NCBI RefSeq assembly: GCF_015910445.1
Contig: NZ_CP048882.1
Location: 3,782,001-3,846,000, forward strand
Origin: Streptomyces bathyalis
GTDB taxonomy: Bacteria; Actinomycetota; Actinomycetes; Streptomycetales; Streptomycetaceae
Direction: 5' to 3'
DNA: 64,000 nt
Shown: positions 26,252-35,007 of the stretch, piece after piece
Position numbering within the stretch: position 1 is the first letter of the stretch
How the letters are laid out: every line of letters begins with the position of its first letter
The notes under the pieces: model-generated
Told to the model about the DNA's origin: nothing
The model's database searches: none
Seen by the model: only the letters and a program-made list of their open reading frames with translations
Program-made: the position numbers and the translations under genes

Positions 26252-27667
26252 CTAGAGCGTACGGAGCAGCACCGCCGGCTGTTCGACGCAGTCCGCGACG
26301 TGACGCAGGAAGCCGCCCGCCGTCCCGCCGTCGCACACCCTGTGGTCGAAGGTGAAGGAGAGCTGCACGACCTGGCGCACGGCCAGCTGCCCCTCGTGGA
26401 CCCACGGTTTCTCGGCGATCCGGCCCACGCCGAGCATGGCCGCCTCGGGGTGGTTGATGATCGGGGTCGAGCCGTCGACGCCGAAGACGCCGTAGTTGTT
26501 GAGGGTGAAGGTGCCGCCGGTCATGTCTGCCGGCTTCAGTTCGCCGTTGCGGGCGGACCCGGTGAGCCGCGTGAGCTCCTCGCTGAGCCCGACGGCGTCG
26601 AGCCTGTGCGCATCCCGTACGACCGGGACGACGAGGCCCCGTGGGGTCTGCGCGGCGAATCCGAGATGCACCGCGGAATGGCGCACCACCTCGCCCGCCT
26701 CGGTGTCGACGGTCGCGTTGAGGTCGGGGAAGCGTGCCAGCGCCGCCGTGCAGATGCGGGCCAGCAGGGCCAGCAGGGAGACCTTGGGCGAGTCGCCCTG
26801 TGCCACCGACGAGTGGGAGTTCATCGCTCTGCGCGCGGCGAGCAGTTCGGTCGCGTCGACGTCGACCCAGCAGGTGGCGTCGGGGATCTCCCGGCGGCTG
26901 CGGGACATCTTGTCGGCGACGGTGCGGCGGAATCCGGTCAGCGGAATGCGGGTCGCCGACTCCTCGGGCCGCGGCGCGACGGGCCGGGCCTCGGGCAGCG
27001 GCGCAGGACGCACCGGCGGCTGTGCAGGTGGCTGGGCAGTCGGCTGGGCGGTCGGCGCCGTGCGGGAGCGGGCCGCGCGCTCGACGTCCGCGCGGAGGAT
27101 CAGCCCGTCCGGGCCCGAGCCTGTGACACCGCGCAGATCGAGGTCGTGCTCGCGGGCGATCCGCCGCACGAGCGGGGAGATGACCGCGACGGGGCCTTGC
27201 GGCACAGCCGCGGGAGCCGGCTCTGCCGGATGGGACGGCACGGCATCGGGCCGGAAGCCGTCCACCGGCCGTGCGCGGCGACGGCGGCCCGCCGGGGCTG
27301 CCGTGCCGTAGCCGACCAGCACGTTGCCGGAGCTCTCCGCCGCGGCGCCCGCTCCCGCCAGGACGTCCGCCTCGGTGCCCGGGCCGGTGCCGGTGCCGGT
27401 GGGCTGCGTCTCGCCCTGCGGCGCGCCCACGGCGACCGTCAACAGGGGTGCGCCGACCGGGATCTCCGCGCCCTCGTCCCCGTAGCGCGCCGTGACGACA
27501 CCGCCGTATGGGCAGGGAACGTCCACGAGTGCCTTGGCCGTTTCGACCTCGACGACGGACTGGTCCACCGCCACCACGTCGCCCACGGCCACCAGCCACC
27601 GCACGACGGTCGCTTCCGTCAGCCCTTCTCCCAGGTCGGGGAGGGTGAATTCCCGTACGGAGGCCAT
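26252..27667 (-). CDS. bkdC: branched-chain 2-oxoacid dehydrogenase E2
   Basis: A 471-residue dihydrolipoyl acyltransferase. The lipoyl domain carries the modified Lys in VEVETAKALVDVP. A peripheral subunit-binding domain follows a linker (ISPLVRRIAREHDLDLRGVTGSGPDGLILRADV). The catalytic domain ends with FTFDHRVCDGGTAGGF (the DHRxxDG motif). It moves acyl groups from E1 to CoA. ATG 27667 shares a base with the E1beta stop (TGATG). It feeds branched acyl-CoA starters to fatty acid synthesis if the complex takes valine, leucine and isoleucine oxoacids. Confidence 0.92.
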   Translation of the reverse strand: MASVREFTLPDLGEGLTEATVVRWLVAVGDVVAVDQSVVEVETAKALVDVPCPYGGVVTARYGDEGAEIPVGAPLLTVAVGAPQGETQPTGTGTGPGTEADVLAGAGAAAESSGNVLVGYGTAAPAGRRRRARPVDGFRPDAVPSHPAEPAPAAVPQGPVAVISPLVRRIAREHDLDLRGVTGSGPDGLILRADVERAARSRTAPTAQPTAQPPAQPPVRPAPLPEARPVAPRPEESATRIPLTGFRRTVADKMSRSRREIPDATCWVDVDATELLAARRAMNSHSSVAQGDSPKVSLLALLARICTAALARFPDLNATVDTEAGEVVRHSAVHLGFAAQTPRGLVVPVVRDAHRLDAVGLSEELTRLTGSARNGELKPADMTGGTFTLNNYGVFGVDGSTPIINHPEAAMLGVGRIAEKPWVHEGQLAVRQVVQLSFTFDHRVCDGGTAGGFLRHVADCVEQPAVLLRTL

Positions 27668-28761
27668 CAGCGGACCCCTTCCCCTGCGCTTCCGCTGCCC
27701 TCGCCGTCGCGCCACTCGCTCTCCCACTGGAGCCTGGAGACGGCGTCCAGCACCCGGTCCACGTCCGGCAGATGGTGCTTCTCCAGCATCGGCGGCGGAT
27801 ACGGGATGTCGAAGCCCGCGACGCGCAGCACCGGCGCCTCCAGGTAGTGGAAGCAGCGCTCGCTCACTCGTGCCGCCACCTCCGCGCCCGGACCGGCGAA
27901 GCCCGTCGACTCGTGCACGACCACGGCACGCCCGGTGCGCCGCACGGACGCCACCACCGTCTCCTCGTCGAATGGGACCAGCGAGCGCAGGTCGACGACC
28001 TCCAGCTCCAGGCCCTCGTCCCGCGCGGCGGCCTCGGCGGCCTCCATGCAGACGGGCAGCGACGGGCCGTAGGTGATGAGCGTCGCGGAGGTGCCAGGGC
28101 GGCGGACCACGGCGCGGCCGATGGCGGGCACCTCGGCCGGCTGCTCCGGCGACCAGTCGTCCTTGCCCCAGTACAGCCGCTTCGGCTCCAGGAAGATCAC
28201 CGGGTCGTCGCTCGCGATGGAGCGGCGCAGCAGCCCGTAGGCGTCGGCGACCGTCGCCGGCGTGACGACGTGCAGCCCGGGCGTGGCCATGTAGTACGCC
28301 TCGGAGGAGTCGCTGTGGTGCTCGACGCCGCCGATCCCGCCGCCGTAGGGCACGCGCACCGTGAGCGGCATGGGCAGGGCGCCCCGCGTGCGGTTCCTCA
28401 TCCGGGAGATGTGCGAGACCAGTTGCTCGAAACCGGGGTACGCGAAGGCGTCGAACTGCATCTCGACCACGGGCCGCATGCCGTACATGGCCATGCCGAC
28501 GGCCGTGCCGAGGATGCCGGCCTCGGCCAGCGGGGTGTCGGTGCAGCGGTCCTCCCCGAACTCCGCCGCCAGGCCGTCCGTCACTCGGAAGACACCGCCG
28601 AGCGTGCCGACGTCCTCACCGAAGACGTGCACGTCCGGGTCGGCGGCGAGGGAGTCCCGCAGCGCGCGGTTGAGGGCCTGCGCCATCGTGGACGGCTTGC
28701 GTGCGGGCTCCCGTGGCGGCTGCGCACCGGGCTGCAGCGACGTGCCGGTCGCTGTGCTCAT
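27667..28761 (-). CDS. bkdB: branched-chain 2-oxoacid dehydrogenase E1 beta
   Basis: A 364-residue transketolase-like beta subunit: ALNRALRDSLAADPDVHVFGEDVGTLGGVFRVT, then GGGIGGVEHHSDSSEAYYMATPGLHVVTP and the C-terminal domain with VVVHES. It pairs with E1 alpha to decarboxylate 2-oxoacids using thiamine diphosphate. It lies between E1 alpha and E2 with overlaps at both ends. The start has about 25 extra residues relative to the core. Confidence 0.92.
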   Translation of the reverse strand: MSTATGTSLQPGAQPPREPARKPSTMAQALNRALRDSLAADPDVHVFGEDVGTLGGVFRVTDGLAAEFGEDRCTDTPLAEAGILGTAVGMAMYGMRPVVEMQFDAFAYPGFEQLVSHISRMRNRTRGALPMPLTVRVPYGGGIGGVEHHSDSSEAYYMATPGLHVVTPATVADAYGLLRRSIASDDPVIFLEPKRLYWGKDDWSPEQPAEVPAIGRAVVRRPGTSATLITYGPSLPVCMEAAEAAARDEGLELEVVDLRSLVPFDEETVVASVRRTGRAVVVHESTGFAGPGAEVAARVSERCFHYLEAPVLRVAGFDIPYPPPMLEKHHLPDVDRVLDAVSRLQWESEWRDGEGSGSAGEGVR

Positions 28762-29948
28762 TTCCGGCTCCCCTGCTCGTCGGTGTGCGCCTGCCCGTGC
28801 CGGTCCTGCTCGCCGGCCGCCGGGATCCCCTCCGCCTCGGCGGCCTCGAGCTCGGCGCGCAGCCGCTCGGCCTGCTGCTGCAACTGCGTCGTCCTGTGGG
28901 CGAAGACGTGGTCGAAGAGGTCCATCGGGTGCAGCTCGGGCTCCTGGTGCATGCGCTCGCGCATGTCGCCGGCCATCCGCTCGGCCTCCTCTCCGGCCTT
29001 CTGCGCGCCCGCGTCGTCCAGGAGTCCGCGCGAGCGCAGCTCCTGCTCCATGAGCACGAGCGGATCGTGCTCGCGCCAGGCGTCCACCTCGGAGGCCTCC
29101 CGGTAGCGGGTGGCGTCATCGGCGTTGGTGTGTGCGTCCAGGCGGTACGTCACGGCCTCCACGAGGCAGGGGCCCTCGCCCCTGCGGGCCCGCTCGACCG
29201 CGTCCGTGAGCACGTGGTGCATGGCTGCCGCGTCGTTGCCGTCGACGAGGCGGCCGGGCATGCCGTAACCGACCGCCTTGTGCGCGAGGGACGGCGCGGC
29301 CGTCTGCTTCGCCAGCGGTACGGAGATCGCGAAGCCGTTGTTCTGCACGAGGAAGACGACGGGGGCCTGCCACACGGCCGCGAAGTTGAGGGCCTCGTGG
29401 AAGTCGCCCTCGCTCGTGCCGCCGTCGCCGACCATCGCGAGCGCGACCACGTCGTCGCCCTTTAGGCGGGCCGCGTGCGCCAGCCCCACCGCGTGCGGCA
29501 GCTGGGTGGCCAGGGGCGTGCTGAGCGGGGCGACGCGGCTGGCGCGCGGGTCGTATCCGCTGTGCCAGTCGCCGCGGAGCAGCGACAGCACGGCGACCGG
29601 GTCGAGCCCGCGCGCCACGGCGGCGAGGGTGTCCCGGTAGCTGGGGAAGAGCCAGTCCTGCTCCTGCAGGGCCAGCGCCGCAGCGACCTCGGCGGCCTCC
29701 TGGCCGGTGGAGGACGGGTAGACGGCGAGGCGGCCCTGCTTGGTCAGCGCCGTGGCCTGCTCGTTGAACCGGCGGCCCCGCACCAGTTGCCCGTACAGCT
29801 CGAGAAGCAGCTCGCCGTCGAGTTCCGCACCCGTCCCGAGCAGCCGCAGCGGCTCACGGTCGGGCAGCAGCGGGTCAGGGTCTCGGCGGGGGCGCCAGGC
29901 CGGGGGTGGTGCGAGGTGGTAGGCACCGGACTGCTCGAGAACCGTCAT
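28758..29948 (-). CDS. bkdA: branched-chain 2-oxoacid dehydrogenase E1 alpha
   Basis: A 396-residue thiamine diphosphate-binding subunit. The cofactor motif runs GDGGTSEGDFHEALNFAAVW to VQNN, and the phosphorylation-loop-like segment YRLDAHTNADDATRYR follows. ATG 29948 was chosen because it starts the conserved TVLEQSGAYHL and has AGGTG upstream; a GTG 15 nt earlier is in frame. It is the first gene of the bkd operon and is divergent from bkdR. Confidence 0.92.
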   Translation of the reverse strand: MTVLEQSGAYHLAPPPAWRPRRDPDPLLPDREPLRLLGTGAELDGELLLELYGQLVRGRRFNEQATALTKQGRLAVYPSSTGQEAAEVAAALALQEQDWLFPSYRDTLAAVARGLDPVAVLSLLRGDWHSGYDPRASRVAPLSTPLATQLPHAVGLAHAARLKGDDVVALAMVGDGGTSEGDFHEALNFAAVWQAPVVFLVQNNGFAISVPLAKQTAAPSLAHKAVGYGMPGRLVDGNDAAAMHHVLTDAVERARRGEGPCLVEAVTYRLDAHTNADDATRYREASEVDAWREHDPLVLMEQELRSRGLLDDAGAQKAGEEAERMAGDMRERMHQEPELHPMDLFDHVFAHRTTQLQQQAERLRAELEAAEAEGIPAAGEQDRHGQAHTDEQGSRK

Positions 29949-30062
29949 GGGTGAGCACCTCACTCGAAGGGGGCCGGGTTGAGCGGAGCCAGGGCCTGTC
30001 CGGGTGCGGGTACCCGGACAGGCCCCGATGGGCGTGGAGGCATGTTGCTCCTGCGCTCCCCT

Positions 30063-30077
30063 ACCGATTGTTCGGTT
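30063..30077. promoter_or_regulatory. half-site resembling the PaaR operator
   Basis: ACCGATTGTTCGGTT lies between the divergent bkdA and bkdR genes. Its right half GATTGTTCGGTT matches 11 of 12 bases of the paa operator half-site (GATCGTTCGGTT), and ACCGA/TTCGGT also form a short inverted repeat. It could bind a TetR family protein, or be chance. Confidence 0.3.
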
Positions 30078-30177
30078 GACGGCACATTTTGGCTACAGGC
30101 GGCGCCAGGCTGTGGACAAGTTGAGCGATCGTGCGTTCGATGGATGCAAGACGTCCAACGAGGGGAGGTCGCAGGGC

Positions 30178-30711
30178 ATGCCGGACGGACAGATTGCCGA
30201 TTCGTCCAGCGGTCCCGAGGGTGCCGGCCCAACCGGGCCCGACGGACTGGAAGTTCGCCCTCCGGTCCGCCCGCTCGACCCCGTCGACAGGGACATACTG
30301 CGGCTGCTCCGCGCGGACGGCCGGATGTCTGTACGCGCGCTGGCCGAGCAGGTCCACATCTCACGCGCCAACGCCTACGCCCGGATCAACCGTCTGGTGG
30401 ACGACGGCGTCATCCGCGGCTTCAGTGCCCGCATCGATGAGGAGCGGGCGGGGCAGGGCGCCTCCGCGTACATCACGCTCAAGATCGTGCAGGACTCCTG
30501 GCGCAGCGTCCGCGAGAAACTGCTGCGGCTGCCCGGAGCCGCCCATATGGCGCTGGTCAGCGGCGACTTCGACGTGCTGCTGCTGGTGCACACGGCTGAC
30601 AACAGGTCGCTGCGCGAACTGGTGCTCACGCGGATCCATTCGATCCCGGAGGTGATCAGTACGCGCACGCTGCTCGTCTTCGAGGAGACCCATCTGGAGC
30701 CCGACATCTGA
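30178..30711 (+). CDS. bkdR: Lrp/AsnC family regulator, probable BkdR
   Basis: A 177-residue regulator with an N-terminal helix-turn-helix (LDPVDRDILRLLRADGRMSVRALAEQVHISRANAYARINRL) and a C-terminal RAM ligand-binding domain (ITLKIVQDSW to LLVFEETHLEP). ATG 30178 has GGGGAGG 10 nt upstream. It is divergent from the branched-chain dehydrogenase operon, the standard place for BkdR, and probably controls that operon in response to branched amino acids or oxoacids. Confidence 0.87.
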   Translation: MPDGQIADSSSGPEGAGPTGPDGLEVRPPVRPLDPVDRDILRLLRADGRMSVRALAEQVHISRANAYARINRLVDDGVIRGFSARIDEERAGQGASAYITLKIVQDSWRSVREKLLRLPGAAHMALVSGDFDVLLLVHTADNRSLRELVLTRIHSIPEVISTRTLLVFEETHLEPDI

Positions 30712-30878
30712 CGGGCGGTGACGGGTCGCGGCCCCGGCGGCGCTCGGAGGGTTGCAGGCGCGACCAAGTGCGGTCACATACGAGAACGAATCCTGGCCGT
30801 TGTCCTCATCCATGAACCAATGGGAGACTCGGACGCCCGTACGGACGGCAATGCGCCGCGACCGAAGGAACGTCCTCC

Positions 30879-31943
30879 GTGGCCGAACCGGCAGAACCGA
30901 CGCGCCCGCCCCTGACCCCGCCCCTGGCTCCGTCGCCGCCCCCGTCGCCGCTGCGGATCCTCGTCACGGACGAGATCATCGGCCGGTTCGAGTCCGAGCT
31001 GACCTCGGAGGGCCGGGACGGCAACCTCTGGACGAATGCCGTCGGCCTCACGCCCGCCGAGGTCTGCGAGCTGCTCCCGCAGACCGACGTGCTCGTCTGC
31101 ACGGGCAACGGGATGTCAGCGGACATGGCGCGGGCGGGTTCGGCACTGCGGCTGGTGCAGGTCGGCGGCGCGGGGTGCGAAGGGATCCCCTTCGGCTCCC
31201 TCGCCCCCGGCACGGCGGTCGCCAACACCTACCACCACGGGCGCTCGCTCGCCGAACACGTGCTGATGTGCCTCATGATGCTCTCCCGCAGGGTGCTGAC
31301 CGCCGACCGCGAGCTGCGGTCCGGGCTCTGGCGCACCGTCGCGACCGATCCCGGGACCCCCTTCGGGACGACGCTCGAGGGCAGGACGATGGGACTGATC
31401 GGGCTCGGCGAGACCGGGGCCCGCACGGCACGTCTGGCGTCGGCGCTGGGAATGCGCGTACAGGCGGTGCGCAGGAACCCGGACGCCCCGCCGCCTCCCG
31501 GCGTCGAGCTGGAGTGGACGGGCGGCGTGGGCGAACTCCGCCGGCTGATGGCCACGTCCGACGCCGTCGTCGTCAGCGCGCCGCTCACGGAGGACACGCG
31601 CGGCCTCGTCGGGGCGGAGGAATTCCGTGCCATGAAGCCCACGTCGTTCCTGATCAACGTCGCCCGCGGGCCCGTCGTCGACGAGGACGCCGCGTTCGCC
31701 GCGCTGAGCAGCGGCGCGATCGCCGGGGCCGCGCTCGACGTGTGGTGGGACGCGCAGGGGGACGGCCGCGCGATCCCGTCGCGCCACCCGTTCGAGAAGC
31801 TGGACAACGTCGTGCTCACGCCGCACAACTCGGGCCACACCAGGGACACGTTCGAGGCGCGGGCCCGCGAAATCGCCGAGAACATCCGGCGGTTGGCGCA
31901 GGGGGAGCCGCTCCTCAACGTCGTACGGGCCGCCGCGGGCTGA
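30879..31943 (+). CDS. D-isomer specific 2-hydroxyacid dehydrogenase family protein
   Basis: A 354-residue NAD-dependent oxidoreductase. The Rossmann motif is GLIGLGETGARTARLASALG, the catalytic Arg is in INVARGPVVDEDA and the catalytic His in LTPHNSGH. The usual catalytic Glu in the D-V-F-x-x-E-P stretch is not in its normal place; here the segment reads DVWWDAQGDG. It may use the nearby Asp or have changed chemistry. The start is GTG 30879 with AAGGAA upstream. The N-terminus has a Pro-rich lead of 25 residues. Substrate unknown. Confidence 0.83.
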   Translation: MAEPAEPTRPPLTPPLAPSPPPSPLRILVTDEIIGRFESELTSEGRDGNLWTNAVGLTPAEVCELLPQTDVLVCTGNGMSADMARAGSALRLVQVGGAGCEGIPFGSLAPGTAVANTYHHGRSLAEHVLMCLMMLSRRVLTADRELRSGLWRTVATDPGTPFGTTLEGRTMGLIGLGETGARTARLASALGMRVQAVRRNPDAPPPPGVELEWTGGVGELRRLMATSDAVVVSAPLTEDTRGLVGAEEFRAMKPTSFLINVARGPVVDEDAAFAALSSGAIAGAALDVWWDAQGDGRAIPSRHPFEKLDNVVLTPHNSGHTRDTFEARAREIAENIRRLAQGEPLLNVVRAAAG

Positions 31944-32022
31944 CCGGGACGCGCCGGATCCCGCCCGGGGACCTCCCCTCCTTGTAACGGACTCCTCGTA
32001 CCGTCCCCTCGGCCCGGACCCG

Positions 32023-32739
32023 TCAGACGAACTGCTGGACGATGAGTGTGACCGCTCCGGCGACCGACACCGCGATCGCCGTCCACCGGAGGCGCTCACG
32101 GTTCAGCCGGCGGTTGACGAACCGCGACAGCACGCACCCGGCGAACGCGGCAGGCACCAGCGTCGCGAACGTCCCCACGGTGGAACCGTCGACGCCGCCG
32201 GTCAGCCACAGGGCCGCCAGCGAGGCCACCGAGCCCACGAGGAAGAACGCGCTCATGTTCGACCGCAGCCGCGGCCCGGGATACCGCTGCCAGACCAGCG
32301 CCATGGGCGGACCGCCGATCGAGGTCGCCGTTCCCATGACGCCGGAGACGGCGCCCGCGGACAGCAGCGCGAGCCGCCGGGGCCTCGGCCGCCAGCCGGC
32401 CGCCGTCACCACGACACCGGCGAGCACCACGGCGGCGATCAGCAGCGCGAGCAGCCGGGACGGCAGCCGCACGGCGAGCAGCGCTCCCAGCGCCGAACCG
32501 GGCAGCCGCCCGGCGAGCGCCCAGCCGGTCCCGCCGAGGTCCAGATGGGTGCGGTCGAGGACGGTGATCAGCAAGGTGACCACGGTCGCGAGCATGATGA
32601 TGGTCCCCGGGATCAGCGTCGGATCGACGAGGGCGATCACGGGCGCCGCGAGCATGCCGATGCCGAACCCGATCGACGCCTGGAGGCAGGAAGCGGCGGT
32701 GATGGCAGCCGCGACGAGCACGAAGTCGGGACCGCTCAC
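32023..32739 (-). CDS. TauE/SafE family sulfite exporter-like permease
   Basis: A 238-residue membrane protein with about seven or eight hydrophobic segments. The SafE pattern is ASIGFGIGMLAAPVIALVDPTLIPG near the N-terminus and GVMGTATSIGGPPMALVWQ in the middle. Members move sulfite, sulfonates or other small anions. GTG 32739 overlaps the stop of the ABC ATPase gene (GTGA), so it is the last gene of that operon. Confidence 0.87.
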   Translation of the reverse strand: MSGPDFVLVAAAITAASCLQASIGFGIGMLAAPVIALVDPTLIPGTIIMLATVVTLLITVLDRTHLDLGGTGWALAGRLPGSALGALLAVRLPSRLLALLIAAVVLAGVVVTAAGWRPRPRRLALLSAGAVSGVMGTATSIGGPPMALVWQRYPGPRLRSNMSAFFLVGSVASLAALWLTGGVDGSTVGTFATLVPAAFAGCVLSRFVNRRLNRERLRWTAIAVSVAGAVTLIVQQFV

Positions 32740-33953
32740 GGGTTCACCGTGAGCTGTGCTCCCTCCGCCGTCCCGTCCTCCGGTCCTCCCCCGGGCTCCG
32801 TACGCGTGGGGGTCCGCCCGGCAGAGCGAGGCGGAGTGCCGCCATCGAGCGGGAAGTGGCAGGCCGCGGTGTGCGCCGCCGCGCCGGCACTGCCCGCAGC
32901 AGCGTCCGCAGTGCACGCCGCGCCCGCAGTGCCCGCCCCGTCGTCCGTCCCAGCGTGCGGACCGCCGTCCGCACGCCCGCCCGGCTCGCCCACCGGCTCC
33001 CGCGCGGGCGTCCGCTGTGCGCACAGGTCCTCCGCCCGCTCGCACCGGGTGCGGAAGTGGCAGCCGGAGGGCGGGTTGGTGGGTGACGGGATCTCGCCCT
33101 TCAGCACGGGCCTGGCGGCCCGGGTGGCCCCTCCACTCCGCGTGACGTCCAGGACGGGCGCCGCCGCGGTCAGCGCGGCGGTGTAGGGGTGCCGTGGCCG
33201 GTCCAGGACGTCCTCGGTGCTGCCCGTCTCGATGATCCGGCCCAGGTACATGACGGCGACCCGGTCCGCGATGTGCCGGACCACCGACAGGTCGTGCGAG
33301 ATGAAGAGGTACGACACCGAAAGCTGCCGCTGCAACTCACCGAGCAGGTTGACGACTTGGGCCTGCACCGACAGGTCCAGCGCCGAGACGGGTTCGTCGC
33401 AGACGATCACGTCGGGGTCGAGAGCGAGCGCACGTGCGATCCCGATGCGCTGCCGCTGCCCGCCGGAGAACTCCTGGGGACAGCGGTCCGCGTCGGAGCC
33501 GCGCAGCCCGACCATCTCCAGCAACTCGGCGGCGCGTGCCGCCCGTTGGCGGGCGGTCGGGTACAGGTCCCTGTGGACGGACCAGGGCTCGGCGATGATC
33601 TCCGCCGCGGTCATGCGGGCGTTGAGCGAGGCGAAGGGGTCCTGGAAGACCATCTGGATCCGCCGCCGCCAGGCCAGCAGTTCTTTCCCCTTGAGACGGA
33701 AGGGGTCCACGCCGTCGAAGCGGATGCGCCCCTCGTCGGGCTGCTCCAGCCGCAGCAGCGTGCGCGCGAGTGTGGACTTGCCGCAGCCCGACTCGCCCAC
33801 GAGGCCCAGCGTCTCGCCCCGTCCCAGCGTCAGGCCGACGGAGTCCAGCGCGCGCAGCCTGCCGGACGAAGACCCGTCGCCCGACGGGCCCTTCGCGACA
33901 CGGAACGTCTTGGTCAGGCCGGAGACCTCCAGCAGCGGAGCGGCGTCAGCCAT
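32736..33953 (-). CDS. oligopeptide/nickel-type ABC ATPase (DppF-like)
   Basis: A 405-residue ATPase. Walker A is GESGCGKS, the signature is FSGGQRQRIGIARAL, and Walker B is in VIVCDEPVSALD. The C-terminal oligopeptide/dipeptide transporter domain includes PHPYTAALTAAAP and the Cys-rich CHFRTRCERAEDLC, which may bind an Fe-S cluster in this family. After that comes a long Ala/Gly-rich tail with CTADAAAGSAG. ATG 33953 has AAGGAG upstream. It overlaps the preceding ATPase gene. Confidence 0.87.
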   Translation of the reverse strand: MADAAPLLEVSGLTKTFRVAKGPSGDGSSSGRLRALDSVGLTLGRGETLGLVGESGCGKSTLARTLLRLEQPDEGRIRFDGVDPFRLKGKELLAWRRRIQMVFQDPFASLNARMTAAEIIAEPWSVHRDLYPTARQRAARAAELLEMVGLRGSDADRCPQEFSGGQRQRIGIARALALDPDVIVCDEPVSALDLSVQAQVVNLLGELQRQLSVSYLFISHDLSVVRHIADRVAVMYLGRIIETGSTEDVLDRPRHPYTAALTAAAPVLDVTRSGGATRAARPVLKGEIPSPTNPPSGCHFRTRCERAEDLCAQRTPAREPVGEPGGRADGGPHAGTDDGAGTAGAACTADAAAGSAGAAAHTAACHFPLDGGTPPRSAGRTPTRTEPGGGPEDGTAEGAQLTVNP

Positions 33954-35007
33954 GTTCCAGCTCCTTCCAGAAGTGGCAGGCGGACGTCCGGTCCTCGCCG
34001 GTGGCCTCGAGGGCGGGCCGCCGAGTGCGGCAGACGTCCCGCACCAGCGGGCAGCGGTCCTGGTAGACGCAGCCGGAGGGGATCGAGTGGAGGTCCGGAG
34101 GGGCACCCGGAATCGACGCCAGCTCCCGGCGACGGCCGCCCGCACCCTCCGCGGATCCGTCTCCTCCGGGGCCGGGCCCGGCCGAGGGCACAGAGTCCAA
34201 CAGCCCCCGTGTGTACGGGTGGAGAGGCCGGCCGAACACCTCGTGGACCGGCCCGGTCTCGACGACGGCTCCCGCGTACATGACCGCCACCCGGTCGGCC
34301 TGCTCGGAGACGAGGGCGAGGTCGTGGGTGATCAGCACGACGGCCATGCTGTGCTCGGCGCGCAGGTCCCGCAGCAGCTCCATGATCTGCGCCTGGACGG
34401 TCACGTCGAGAGCGGTGGTCGGCTCGTCCGCCAGCAGTACCCGCGGGCCGAGGGCGACCGCCATCGCGATCAGCAGGCGCTGACGCATGCCACCGGAGAA
34501 CTGGTGCGGATGGTCACCGGCCCGGTTCTCCGGCTCAGGTATGCCGACGCGACGCATCAGTTCGACGGCACGCTCATGTGCGGCCGCGGCGCTCAGGCCC
34601 TGGTGGATCCGGAAGGGCTCGGCGAGCTGGGTGCCCACCGTGTAGACGGGGTTGAGCGCGGTCAGCGCGTCCTGGAAGACGATCGCCAGCTCCGGTCCGG
34701 CCGTCGCACGCCGGGCGGCGGGGTCCAGCCTCAGCAGATCGACGTCCCCGAGCCGGGCCTCCCCGCCGGAGACCTCCGCGACGGGATCGAGGAGACCGGC
34801 GATCGCCTGCGCCGTGATGCTCTTCCCGCACCCGGATTCCCCGAGGAGCGCGAGCGTCTCCCCGGAGTGCGCGCGGAATCCGACGTCGTCGACCGCGACG
34901 ACCGGACCGCGTGCGGTGTCGATGCGCACGGTCAGGCCCGTCACCTCCAGCGCGACGGCGGACTCAGCGGCCGGGCCGGGGGCGGTCGTGGTCGCCTCGG
35001 TGCTCAT
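33946..35007 (-). CDS. oligopeptide/nickel-type ABC ATPase (DppD-like)
   Basis: A 353-residue ATPase with Walker A GESGCGKS, signature FSGGMRQRLLIAMA and Walker B VLLADEPTTALD. The C-terminal region carries CVYQDRCPLVRDVC, typical of the oligopeptide branch. It forms a heterodimer with the DppF-like subunit. ATG 35007 has AGGAGGT upstream and overlaps the permease stop (ATGA). Confidence 0.88.
   Translation of the reverse strand: MSTEATTTAPGPAAESAVALEVTGLTVRIDTARGPVVAVDDVGFRAHSGETLALLGESGCGKSITAQAIAGLLDPVAEVSGGEARLGDVDLLRLDPAARRATAGPELAIVFQDALTALNPVYTVGTQLAEPFRIHQGLSAAAAHERAVELMRRVGIPEPENRAGDHPHQFSGGMRQRLLIAMAVALGPRVLLADEPTTALDVTVQAQIMELLRDLRAEHSMAVVLITHDLALVSEQADRVAVMYAGAVVETGPVHEVFGRPLHPYTRGLLDSVPSAGPGPGGDGSAEGAGGRRRELASIPGAPPDLHSIPSGCVYQDRCPLVRDVCRTRRPALEATGEDRTSACHFWKELEHG

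Noticed and set aside
30752..31987. 411-codon plus-strand frame overlapping the hydroxyacid dehydrogenase
   Set aside because: It is a shifted frame of the dehydrogenase gene and consists of Arg/Ala/Gly-rich sequence.
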